NCBI GenBank assembly: GCA_029256565.1
Contig: JAQSXQ010000051.1
Span: 1-8,393, forward strand
Reading direction: 5' to 3'
Length of the DNA stretch: 8,393 nt
DNA from: Mycobacterium sp.
Lineage (GTDB): Bacteria; Actinomycetota; Actinomycetes; Mycobacteriales; Mycobacteriaceae
Every line of letters begins with the position of its first letter. Within the stretch, counting starts at the first letter, position 1. Shown here in pieces: positions 1-5,411 of this stretch. The notes beneath the pieces are model-generated. The model was given only the letters and a program-made list of their open reading frames with translations. It had not been told where the DNA came from and made no database searches. The translations under genes and the position numbers were made by a program.

Positions 1-642
1 GATGGCGCTGCCGCGGTATTCGATGACGTGCCCCTGCCCACCGCCCGTGCCGATCTTGGCGATGACGGCGAGGATGACGTCCTTGGCGCTGACGCCGGGC
101 GGCAGCTCGCCGTCGACGTTGACGGCCATGGTCTTGAACGGACGCAGCGGAAGTGTCTGCGTGGCAAGCACGTGTTCGACCTCCGAGGTGCCGATGCCCA
201 TCGCGAGCGCACCGAACGCGCCGTGGGTGGAGGTGTGGCTGTCGCCGCACACGACCGTCATGCCGGGCTGCGTCAGCCCGAGCTGCGGGCCGATGATGTG
301 CACGATGCCCTGTTCGACGTCGCCCATCGGGTGCAGGCGGATGCCGAATTCCTTGCAGTTGCGCCGCAACGTGTCGACCTGGGTGCGCGACACCGGGTCC
401 GCGATCGGCTTGTCGATGTCGATCGTCGGCACGTTGTGGTCTTCGGTCGCGATCGTGAGATCGGGCCTGCGGACCGGACGCCCGGCCAGCCGCAGACCGT
501 CGAAAGCCTGTGGGCTGGTGACCTCGTGGACGAGGTGCAGGTCGATGTAGATGAGGTCGGGCTCGCGGGCGGCGCCTTCGCCTCCGCCGGTGGTGACGAC
601 GTGGTCGGCCCACACCTTCTCGGCCATGGTGCGTGGAGTCAT
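1..642 (-). CDS. leuC: 3-isopropylmalate dehydratase large subunit, 5' part (runs off the left edge)
   Basis: LeuC with LeuD isomerises 2-isopropylmalate to 3-isopropylmalate in cytosolic leucine synthesis, using a [4Fe-4S] cluster. The reading frame is open from the ATG at 642 to the window edge, giving 214 residues, a little under half of a usual protein of about 470. Visible aconitase-fold landmarks are DLIYIDLHLVHEVTSPQAF (29-47), ATEDHNVPT (65-73), CGDSHTSTHGAFGALAMGIG (132-151) and GTGGGQGHVIEYRG (198-211). The cluster-binding cysteines should lie in the missing C-terminal half. The ATG at 642 has GAAGGA about 10 nt upstream; an internal Met at residue 6 is an alternative start. Residues 20-27 look slightly longer than I recall for M. 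tuberculosis LeuC. leuD would be expected beyond the left edge. The divergent IclR-type gene is its probable regulator. Confidence 0.97.
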   Translation of the reverse strand, partial: MTPRTMAEKVWADHVVTTGGGEGAAREPDLIYIDLHLVHEVTSPQAFDGLRLAGRPVRRPDLTIATEDHNVPTIDIDKPIADPVSRTQVDTLRRNCKEFGIRLHPMGDVEQGIVHIIGPQLGLTQPGMTVVCGDSHTSTHGAFGALAMGIGTSEVEHVLATQTLPLRPFKTMAVNVDGELPPGVSAKDVILAVIAKIGTGGGQGHVIEYRGSAI

Positions 643-664
643 GACGTTCAATTCCTTCGGGCGA

Positions 665-700
665 CCCGCAGGTGAAGGGCTGGCAATCTCACGATGCGGG
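665..700. promoter_or_regulatory. Interrupted dyad in the leuC/iclR divergent gap (candidate regulator operator)
   Basis: CCCGCA (665-670) is exactly inverted as TGCGGG (695-700). Just inside, GTGA (672-675) is inverted as TCAC (689-692), with a 1-nt against 2-nt offset between the two blocks. Ten base pairs of symmetry thus surround a 13-nt centre. The element sits upstream of the iclR -10 box and upstream of the leuC ribosome-binding site. It would cover the -35 zone of iclR and the promoter or leader of leuC. It may be an operator for the IclR-type protein or a hairpin in the leuC leader. The binding protein is inferred from position only. Confidence 0.45.
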
Positions 701-706
701 AAGCTA
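701..706 (-). promoter_or_regulatory. Candidate -10 box for leuC
   Basis: Read leftward, TAGCTT (706-701) fits the mycobacterial TANNNT -10 pattern. It would start transcription near 694, giving a leader of about 50 nt before the leuC ATG at 642. No convincing -35 is seen. It lies back to back with the iclR -10 box, so the two divergent promoters would overlap. The call is weak and rests on one hexamer. Confidence 0.3.
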
Positions 707-710
707 GTAT
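705..710 (+). promoter_or_regulatory. -10 box for iclR giving a leaderless mRNA
   Basis: TAGTAT (705-710) matches TANNNT and is followed by exactly 6 nt and then the GTG at 717. That puts the expected first transcribed base on the start codon itself. This geometry is typical of leaderless mycobacterial transcripts and agrees with the absence of a Shine-Dalgarno sequence before the GTG. No good -35 box is visible. Confidence 0.65.
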
Positions 711-716
711 CTCCCT

Positions 717-1418
717 GTGAGACAGGATAGCGGCATCGGCGTTCTCGACAAAGCCGTGGGGGTGTTGCACTCGGTGGCCGAGTCCCCATGCGGCCTCGCC
801 GAACTCTGCGAGCGCACCGGCCTCCCGCGCGCCACCGCCCATCGGCTGGCCGCGGGCCTCGAGGTGCACCGACTGTTGGCCCGCGACGCCGAGGGCCGGT
901 GGCTGCTGGGACCCGCGGTGACCGAGTTGGCAGGCCACGTCAACGATCCGCTGCTGGCGGCCGGAACCGTCGTGCTCCCCCGCCTGCGCGAGATCACCGG
1001 GGAGAGCATCCAGCTCTACCGCCGCGAGGGCACCTCACGCGTCTGCGTGGCGGCGCTCGAACCGCTTGCCGGGCTTCGCGACACCGTCCCCGTCGGAACC
1101 CGTCTGCCGATGACCGCGGGTTCGGGAGCCAAGGTGCTGCTGGCCTACAGCGACGCGGCGACGCAGCAGGCCGTGCTGCCTCAGGCCAAGTTCACCGACC
1201 GGACGCTGGCCGAGGTGCGCAGGCGCGGATGGGCACAGAGCGCCGCGGAGCGGGAGCCGGGTGTGGCGAGTGTCTCGGCGCCGGTGCGCGACGGCCGGGG
1301 TGCCGTCGTCGCGGCCGTGTCGGTCTCGGGCCCCATCGACCGCATGGGCCGCAGGCCGGGCGCGCGCTGGGCGGCGGACCTGCTCGCGGCCTCCGAGGCG
1401 CTCACGCGCCGGCTGTAG
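717..1418 (+). CDS. IclR-family transcriptional regulator, LtbR/NdgR-like
   Basis: This 233-residue protein has the IclR layout. An N-terminal winged helix-turn-helix occupies about residues 8-65 (GLAELCERTGLPRATAHRLA, recognition helix about 37-50). An effector-binding domain follows, with the conserved PMTAGSGAKVLLAYSD (131-146) and SVSAPVRDGRGAVVAAVSVSGP (185-206) stretches. Length and position match Rv2989 as I recall it. Divergent placement next to leuCD is shared with LtbR of Corynebacterium (leucine and tryptophan genes) and NdgR of Streptomyces, so control of leuCD and of itself is the likely job. The effector is unknown. The GTG start is chosen because a -10 box lies 6 nt upstream and the protein aligns from there. 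A hairpin 11 nt after the stop ends the unit. Confidence 0.93.
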   Translation: MRQDSGIGVLDKAVGVLHSVAESPCGLAELCERTGLPRATAHRLAAGLEVHRLLARDAEGRWLLGPAVTELAGHVNDPLLAAGTVVLPRLREITGESIQLYRREGTSRVCVAALEPLAGLRDTVPVGTRLPMTAGSGAKVLLAYSDAATQQAVLPQAKFTDRTLAEVRRRGWAQSAAEREPGVASVSAPVRDGRGAVVAAVSVSGPIDRMGRRPGARWAADLLAASEALTRRL

Positions 1419-1429
1419 GGCCGAGACGA

Positions 1430-1465
1430 CGAAAGCGCCCGGTCCGTGTGGACCGGGCGCTTTCG
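1430..1465. terminator. Strong hairpin, probably a bidirectional terminator
   Basis: A perfect 16-bp inverted repeat, CGAAAGCGCCCGGTCC against GGACCGGGCGCTTTCG, encloses a 4-nt GTGT loop. It begins 11 nt after the iclR stop and 7 nt beyond the 3' end of the convergent tRNA-Glu. It is therefore placed to end transcription from both sides. No long U run follows on either strand; the only U-rich part is the CTTTC in the closing arm. This is common for actinobacterial terminators. Confidence 0.85.
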
Positions 1466-1472
1466 CGTGTTG

Positions 1473-1545
1473 TACCCCCGATGGGATTCGAACCCACGCT
1501 ACCGCCGTGAGAGGGCGGCGTCCTAGGCCGCTAGACGACGGGGGC
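1473..1545 (-). tRNA. tRNA-Glu, anticodon CTC
   Basis: The 73-nt cloverleaf starts at 1545 and reads GCCCCCG for the 5' acceptor strand. The anticodon stem is CCGCC/GGCGG around the loop CTCTCAC, giving anticodon CTC for GAG codons. The T arm is GTGGG-TTCGAAT-CCCAT. The acceptor closes with CGGGGGT and discriminator A, so the end pair is G1-U72. CCA is not encoded, since CAA follows, and must be added after transcription. It lies 61 nt downstream of tRNA-Gln on the same strand and is followed by a strong hairpin, so the two are probably one transcript. Confidence 0.97.
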
Positions 1546-1562
1546 TAGAACTAATTCGCGAC

Positions 1563-1593
1563 GGTCAGCATATCTCAGGGACGATTGCTGACC
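1563..1593. repeat. 8-bp inverted repeat between the two tRNA genes
   Basis: GGTCAGCA (1563-1570) is exactly inverted as TGCTGACC (1586-1593) around a 15-nt centre. It fills half of the 61-nt spacer between tRNA-Gln and tRNA-Glu. In a joint precursor RNA it would form a hairpin between the tRNAs, possibly as a processing spacer. No clear promoter for tRNA-Glu is seen in this gap; TATGCT read leftward within it lacks the final pattern of a good -35 partner. Confidence 0.5.
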
Positions 1594-1606
1594 TAATCGC
1601 TTCGGT

Positions 1607-1681
1607 TGGCTGGGGTACCAGGACTCGAACCTAGAATGGCGGTACCAGAAACCGCTGTGTTGCCAATTACACCATACCCCA
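1607..1681 (-). tRNA. tRNA-Gln, anticodon CTG
   Basis: The gene begins at 1681 with TGGGGTA, paired with TACCCCA, then discriminator G and an encoded CCA (1609-1607). Total length is 75 nt, or 72 without CCA. The anticodon stem GCGGT/ACCGC surrounds TTCTGGT, giving anticodon CTG for CAG codons. The T arm carries TTCGAGT. The U1-A72 first pair is usual for tRNA-Gln. It lies 121 nt after the gltX stop and upstream of tRNA-Glu on the same strand. Confidence 0.97.
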
Positions 1682-1731
1682 TTGGCTGCCCAAGACCGCT
1701 GGTCAGAGGCACATTTCGAAGCTCGTCGCGT

Positions 1732-1747
1732 CGCGGTGGCCACCGCG
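1732..1747. repeat. 16-bp perfect palindrome between gltX and tRNA-Gln
   Basis: CGCGGTGGCCACCGCG is fully self-complementary. It lies 55 nt beyond the gltX stop and 50 nt before the 5' end of tRNA-Gln. As RNA it could form a 6-bp GC-rich stem with a tetraloop and might weakly end or attenuate gltX transcripts. No U run follows. In DNA this GC-rich, it could also be a protein site or chance. Confidence 0.4.
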
Positions 1748-1773
1748 TGCGCGCCGTTCTCCGGCCGACAGGC

Positions 1774-1779
1774 AGACTA
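1774..1779 (-). promoter_or_regulatory. Candidate -10 box for the tRNA-Gln/tRNA-Glu unit
   Basis: Read leftward, TAGTCT (1779-1774) fits TANNNT. A partial -35, TTGAGG, lies at 1800-1795 with a short 15-nt spacer. It would start RNA near 1767, leaving a leader of about 85 nt containing the palindrome and removed by RNase P. No TANNNT hexamer is visible closer to the tRNA. The alternative is read-through from gltX. Confidence 0.25.
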
Positions 1780-1802
1780 CCAAAGATTCTCGGGCCTCAA
1801 TC

Positions 1803-3287
1803 TCACGCCTCCCTGCCGGCGTGCTCGCGGCCTGCTCGCAGCCGGTCGAGACTGCGGTCGCGGCCCAGCAACTCGAGTGACTCGAACAGCGGCGGGCTGA
1901 TCGACGAACCCGTCGCCGCCACCCGGATCGGGCCGAACGCCTTGCGCGGCTTCAGTTCGAGACCGTCGATCAACGCCGACTTCAGCGCCTCTTCGATCGC
2001 GGGCGTGGTCCACTCGCCGACGGCCTCCAGCGCTGCCACGGCCGCGTCGAGCACCGCGACTGCCTCGGGCCGCAGTTCCTTGCCCGCCGACTTCTCGTCG
2101 AGCGCGAAGGACGACTCGTCGAGGAACTTCAGCAGGTCCCACGCGTCGCCGAGCACCACGATCCGGGTCTGCACCAGCGCGGCGGCCGTCGCGAACCCGG
2201 CATCGTCGAGTCCGGTGTCGTGACCATGCGCCACGAAGTAGTCCCGCAGGCGTGCGGTGAAGTCCTCGACCGGCAGCAGCCTGATGTGCTCGGCGTTGAT
2301 CGCGTCGGCCTTCTTCTGGTCGAAGCGTGCCGGGTTGGAGTTGACGTTGCGGACGTCGAACGCTGCGACCATCTCGTCGAGGCTGAACAGGTCGTGGTCG
2401 TCGGCGATGCCCCACCCGAGCAGCGCCAGGTAGTTGAGCAGCCCCTCGGGGATGAACCCGCGGTCGCGGTGCAGGAACAGGTTCGACTGCGGGTCGCGCT
2501 TGGAGAGCTTCTTGTTGCCATCGCCGAGCACGCTCGGCAGGTGCGCGAACTCCGGGACGCGTTCGGCGACGCCGATCCGGATGAGCGCTCCGTACAGCGC
2601 GATCTGACGCGGCGTGGACGGCATGATGTCCTCGCCGCGCAGCACGTGGGTGATCTTCATCAGCGCGTCGTCGACCGGGTTGACCAACGTGTACAGGGGA
2701 TCTCCGCTGGCGCGGGTGATCGCGAAGTCCGGCACCGTGCCCGCCGGGAAGCTCACCGGGCCGCGCACCAGGTCGGTCCAACCGATGTCCTGGTCGGGCA
2801 TCCGCAACCGGAGGACGGGCTTGCGTCCCTCGGCGGCGAACGCCGCCCGCTGCTCGTCGCTCAGCGTGCGGTCGTAATTGTCGTAGCCCAGCTTCGGGTT
2901 TCGGCCCGCGGCGACGTGTCGCGCCTCGACCTCCTCGGGCGTCGAGTAGGCCTCGTACACCTCGCCGGCCTCGAGCAGCCGGGCGATCACGTCGCGGTAG
3001 ATCTCACTGCGCTCGGACTGCCGGTACGGCGGGTAGGGGCCGCCGACCTCGGGGCCCTCGTCCCAGTCGAGGCCGAGCCACCGCAGCGCATCGAGGATGG
3101 CGGCGTAGCTCTCGGCGCTGTCACGGGCCGCGTCGGTGTCCTCGATGCGGAAGACGAAGGTGCCGCCGGTGTGCCGCGCGTAGGCCCAGTTGAACAGGGC
3201 GGTGCGGACCAGCCCGACGTGCGGAGTTCCCGTGGGCGACGGGCAGAACCGGACGCGGACCGGCGCCGTGCGTTCGTTGTCCGTCAT
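1803..3287 (-). CDS. gltX: Glutamyl-tRNA synthetase (probably non-discriminating)
   Basis: This 494-residue class I synthetase charges tRNA-Glu with glutamate in the cytosol. In mycobacteria it is also thought to charge tRNA-Gln, the product then being amidated by GatCAB. The HIGH-type motif is HVGL at 23-26, inside CPSPTGTPHVGLVRTALFN (15-33). The KMSKS-type motif is KLSKR at 260-264. FRIEDTD (47-53) and VLRGEDIMPSTP (215-226) are further family landmarks. The Cys-rich zinc site of the E. coli enzyme is absent: the region around 107-130 has no cysteines. An alpha-helical anticodon-binding domain fills about 300-494. The ATG at 3287 overlaps the stop of the upstream gene as TGATG, with AAGG 7 nt before it. 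Both tRNA substrates lie immediately downstream. Confidence 0.97.
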   Translation of the reverse strand: MTDNERTAPVRVRFCPSPTGTPHVGLVRTALFNWAYARHTGGTFVFRIEDTDAARDSAESYAAILDALRWLGLDWDEGPEVGGPYPPYRQSERSEIYRDVIARLLEAGEVYEAYSTPEEVEARHVAAGRNPKLGYDNYDRTLSDEQRAAFAAEGRKPVLRLRMPDQDIGWTDLVRGPVSFPAGTVPDFAITRASGDPLYTLVNPVDDALMKITHVLRGEDIMPSTPRQIALYGALIRIGVAERVPEFAHLPSVLGDGNKKLSKRDPQSNLFLHRDRGFIPEGLLNYLALLGWGIADDHDLFSLDEMVAAFDVRNVNSNPARFDQKKADAINAEHIRLLPVEDFTARLRDYFVAHGHDTGLDDAGFATAAALVQTRIVVLGDAWDLLKFLDESSFALDEKSAGKELRPEAVAVLDAAVAALEAVGEWTTPAIEEALKSALIDGLELKPRKAFGPIRVAATGSSISPPLFESLELLGRDRSLDRLRAGREHAGREA

Positions 3288-4072
3288 CACTTCGCCTTGC
3301 GGACAACGGGGTTGGACAGCGTGCCGATGCCCCCGACGGTGATGGCGACGGTGTCCCCGTCCTCGATCGGACCGACTCCCTCGGGAGTACCGGTCAGGAT
3401 CAGGTCGCCGGGCAGCAGTGTCATGACCGCCGAGACCCACTCCACGATGGCGCCGACGTCGTGGATCATCAGCGACGTGTTGCTGCTCTGGCGCACAGTG
3501 CCGTTGACCTCGGTGCGCAGGTCGAGGTTGAAGGGATCGACGTCCGTCTCGATCCACGGCCCGACCGGGCAGAAGGTGTCGTGGCCCTTGGCCCGCATCC
3601 ACTGCCCGTCCTTGCGCTGCTGGTCTCGCGCGGACACGTCGTTGGCGATCGTGTAGCCGAGGATGTTCTCGGCAGCGCGGGCGGCGGGCACGTCCTTGCA
3701 CGGCCGCCCGATGACGATCGCGAGTTCGCCTTCGTGGTGCACCGGATTGGCGTCGGCCGGCAGTTGGATCGGCACGTTCGGTCCGATGATGGCCGTGTTG
3801 GGCTTGAGGAAGATCACCGGATCCTCGGGAGCCACTCCCCCCATCTCCTCGGCGTGAGCGGCGTAGTTCTTGCCCATGCAGATGATCTTGCTGGCGAGGA
3901 TCGGCGCGAGCAGCCGCACGTCGGCCAACGGCCAGGACCTGCCGGTGAACTCGGGTGTGCCGAACGGATGCTCGGCGAGTTCACGCGCCGTCGCGCCATC
4001 GGGGGTGGTGACGTCTCCTTCGATGGTGACGAAGGCGACACCGTCGGGACTAGCGATTCGACCTAGGCGCAT
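3287..4072 (-). CDS. Fumarylacetoacetate hydrolase (FAH) family protein
   Basis: This 261-residue protein has a short N-terminal part (1-55) followed by the FAH fold. The metal-binding acids appear in HHEGELAIVIG (112-122: E114, E116) and in ANDVSARDQQ (143-152: D145). K162 in AKGHD is the likely catalytic lysine. The E116-D145 spacing of 29 is the same as in human FAHD1, from memory. Members hydrolyse or decarboxylate 2-oxo or acylpyruvate compounds (FAHD1, HpcE-type isomerases); the substrate cannot be read here. It matches the position of Rv2993c, also beside gltX. The ATG at 4072 is favoured by a -10 box exactly 6 nt upstream. Its stop overlaps the gltX start by one base, so the two should be translated in a coupled way. 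No degradation-pathway genes are nearby. Confidence 0.93.
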   Translation of the reverse strand: MRLGRIASPDGVAFVTIEGDVTTPDGATARELAEHPFGTPEFTGRSWPLADVRLLAPILASKIICMGKNYAAHAEEMGGVAPEDPVIFLKPNTAIIGPNVPIQLPADANPVHHEGELAIVIGRPCKDVPAARAAENILGYTIANDVSARDQQRKDGQWMRAKGHDTFCPVGPWIETDVDPFNLDLRTEVNGTVRQSSNTSLMIHDVGAIVEWVSAVMTLLPGDLILTGTPEGVGPIEDGDTVAITVGGIGTLSNPVVRKAK

Positions 4073-4078
4073 TCGACC

Positions 4079-4084
4079 AGCTTA
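4079..4084 (-). promoter_or_regulatory. -10 box for the FAH-gltX operon, leaderless
   Basis: Read leftward, TAAGCT (4084-4079) fits TANNNT and is followed by 6 nt and then the ATG at 4072. The expected transcription start is therefore the A of the start codon. No Shine-Dalgarno sequence precedes this ATG, which agrees with a leaderless mRNA. No good -35 is visible. This would be the main promoter for gltX as well. Confidence 0.6.
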
Positions 4085-4139
4085 ATCGCCGGTATGCCGT
4101 GCCGAACGACGGGCCCGCCGCTCGGCGTATCTCACCATT

Positions 4140-4145
4140 TAGGAT
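4140..4145 (+). promoter_or_regulatory. Candidate -10 box for the MFS transporter gene
   Basis: TAGGAT fits TANNNT and would place the transcription start near 4152, leaving a leader of about 27 nt before the ATG at 4179. The -35 zone (4117-4122) is GC-rich with no match. The predicted start coincides with the left edge of the palindrome at 4152-4163. Confidence 0.4.
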
Positions 4146-4151
4146 CGCTAT

Positions 4152-4163
4152 TCAGCATGCTGA
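4152..4163. promoter_or_regulatory. 12-bp palindrome upstream of the MFS gene (candidate operator)
   Basis: TCAGCATGCTGA is perfectly self-complementary. It lies 15 nt before the ATG at 4179 and just downstream of the candidate -10 box, a position where a bound repressor would block transcription. It is AT-richer than its surroundings, so a chance GC-driven palindrome is less likely. The regulator is unknown; no regulator gene is adjacent to this transporter. Confidence 0.4.
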
Positions 4164-4178
4164 GATCGACGTGCGACG

Positions 4179-5411
4179 ATGGCAGCCATGACCGCCAGCT
4201 CCATCGGAACCGCCCGACGGTGGTCGATGCTGGCGATCGGCCTGGCCGCGACCTTGTGCGCCAACGTGTTCATCAACGGCGTGGCCTTCCTCATTCCGAC
4301 GCTGCACCGAGACCGTGGCCTCGATCTCGCCGAAGCAGGCTTGGTGTCGGCACTGCCGAGCTTCGGCATGGTCGTCACGCTGATCGCCTGGGGCTGGGTG
4401 GTCGACCGGCTCGGCGAACGATTCGTGCTCGCCGTCGGGTCGGCACTCACGGCGGCCGCCGCATTCGCCGCGGCCTCGACGAGTTCACTGTTCGCCGTCG
4501 GCGCCTTCCTGTTCCTGGGCGGCATGGCTGCAGCCGGCAGCAACGCGGCCAGCGGACGCCTCGTCGTCGGGTGGTTTCCGCCGCACCAGCGAGGCCTCGT
4601 CATGGGAATCAGGCAGACGGCTCAACCGCTCGGCGTGGGAGTGGGCGCGCTGGTGATGCCGCAGCTGGCCGAATCCCGCGGAGTCGCAGCCGCTCTGCTC
4701 GTCCCCGCCATCGCGTGCGCGGTGGCCGCGGTCGTCAGCGCCGTCGGCGTCGTCGACCCGCCGCGGCCACCGCGCGCCGAGGCGCCGACCGGGGATCTGG
4801 TCAATCCATACCGCGGATCGTCGACACTCTGGCGGATCCATGCCGCCTCGGTGATGCTCGTCATACCGCAGGGCGTGCTTTGGACGTTCACGCTGGTGTG
4901 GCTGATGACCGACCGGGGGTGGTCGGCCGCATCGGCGGGCGCGATGGTCACCGCAGCCCAAGTGCTCGGTGCCGCAGGCAGGATCGCCGCCGGCCGCTGG
5001 TCCGACAAGGTGGGTTCACGACTGCATCCGGTCCGCACCATCGCGATCGGAGCCGCGATCGCCATGGGGCTGTTGGCGCTGACCGACCTGCTGAGTTCGC
5101 CGTTGTCGATTGCGGTGATGGTCGCTGCTTCGGTGATCACGGTGTCCGACAACGGATTGGCGTTCACCGCGATAGCCGAGATCGCCGGGCCGTTCTGGAG
5201 CGGTCGCGCACTCGGCACCCAGAACACCAGTCAACTGTTCGCCACGGGGGTGGCGCCCCCGGTGTTCGGCGCGCTGATCGCCGCGGCGGGCTTCCCGGTG
5301 GCTTTCGCGTTGTGCGCGGTGTTCCCGCTGCTGGCCGTTCCCCTCGTCCCGGTCGGCCGGGATCCGCTACGCGCGCTCGACGCTGCCCCACCCCCGGGCC
5401 CGCGGGCCTAG
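4179..5411 (+). CDS. Major facilitator superfamily (MFS) transporter
   Basis: This 410-residue inner-membrane protein has two halves of about six hydrophobic segments. A loop at about 190-215 (DPPRPPRAEAPTGDLVNPYRG) separates them. The MFS motif A appears between helices 2 and 3 as GWVVDRLGERFVLAVG (72-87). Its second-half copy is GRWSDKVGSR (272-281). RQTAQPLGVGVGALV (145-159) in helix 5 resembles substrate-path segments of the family. The substrate is not identifiable; the single-gene locus matches Rv2994 in position. Two ATGs (4179 and 4188) are possible. Neither has a clear Shine-Dalgarno sequence, and I list the first. The last 45 nt overlap the end of the convergent membrane protein gene. 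A proline-rich tail (APPPGPRA) encoded there may be loosely constrained. Confidence 0.92.
   Translation: MAAMTASSIGTARRWSMLAIGLAATLCANVFINGVAFLIPTLHRDRGLDLAEAGLVSALPSFGMVVTLIAWGWVVDRLGERFVLAVGSALTAAAAFAAASTSSLFAVGAFLFLGGMAAAGSNAASGRLVVGWFPPHQRGLVMGIRQTAQPLGVGVGALVMPQLAESRGVAAALLVPAIACAVAAVVSAVGVVDPPRPPRAEAPTGDLVNPYRGSSTLWRIHAASVMLVIPQGVLWTFTLVWLMTDRGWSAASAGAMVTAAQVLGAAGRIAAGRWSDKVGSRLHPVRTIAIGAAIAMGLLALTDLLSSPLSIAVMVAASVITVSDNGLAFTAIAEIAGPFWSGRALGTQNTSQLFATGVAPPVFGALIAAAGFPVAFALCAVFPLLAVPLVPVGRDPLRALDAAPPPGPRA

Noticed and set aside
2..675. Two rightward frames over leuC (2-550 and 28-675)
   Set aside because: They are antisense to LeuC, which is recognised with high confidence over the whole stretch.
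643..716. Leucine leader peptide or attenuator upstream of leuC
   Set aside because: The gap is 74 nt with no short frame carrying a Leu run and no terminator hairpin followed by U residues.
1571..1606. Separate promoter for tRNA-Glu (TATGCT read leftward)
   Set aside because: The hexamer 17 nt upstream (TAGGTC) is a poor -35, and the bases overlap the inverted repeat; read-through from tRNA-Gln is simpler.
2220..3656. Long rightward open frame (478 codons) opposite gltX and the FAH gene
   Set aside because: It is the mirror of two clearly identified genes; its arginine- and valine-rich, low-complexity translation resembles no family. High third-position GC keeps antisense frames open.
1803..3701. 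Longer gltX frame starting at 3701 inside the FAH gene
   Set aside because: The added residues are out-of-frame FAH sequence; homology and the AAGG-N7-ATG at 3287 set the start.
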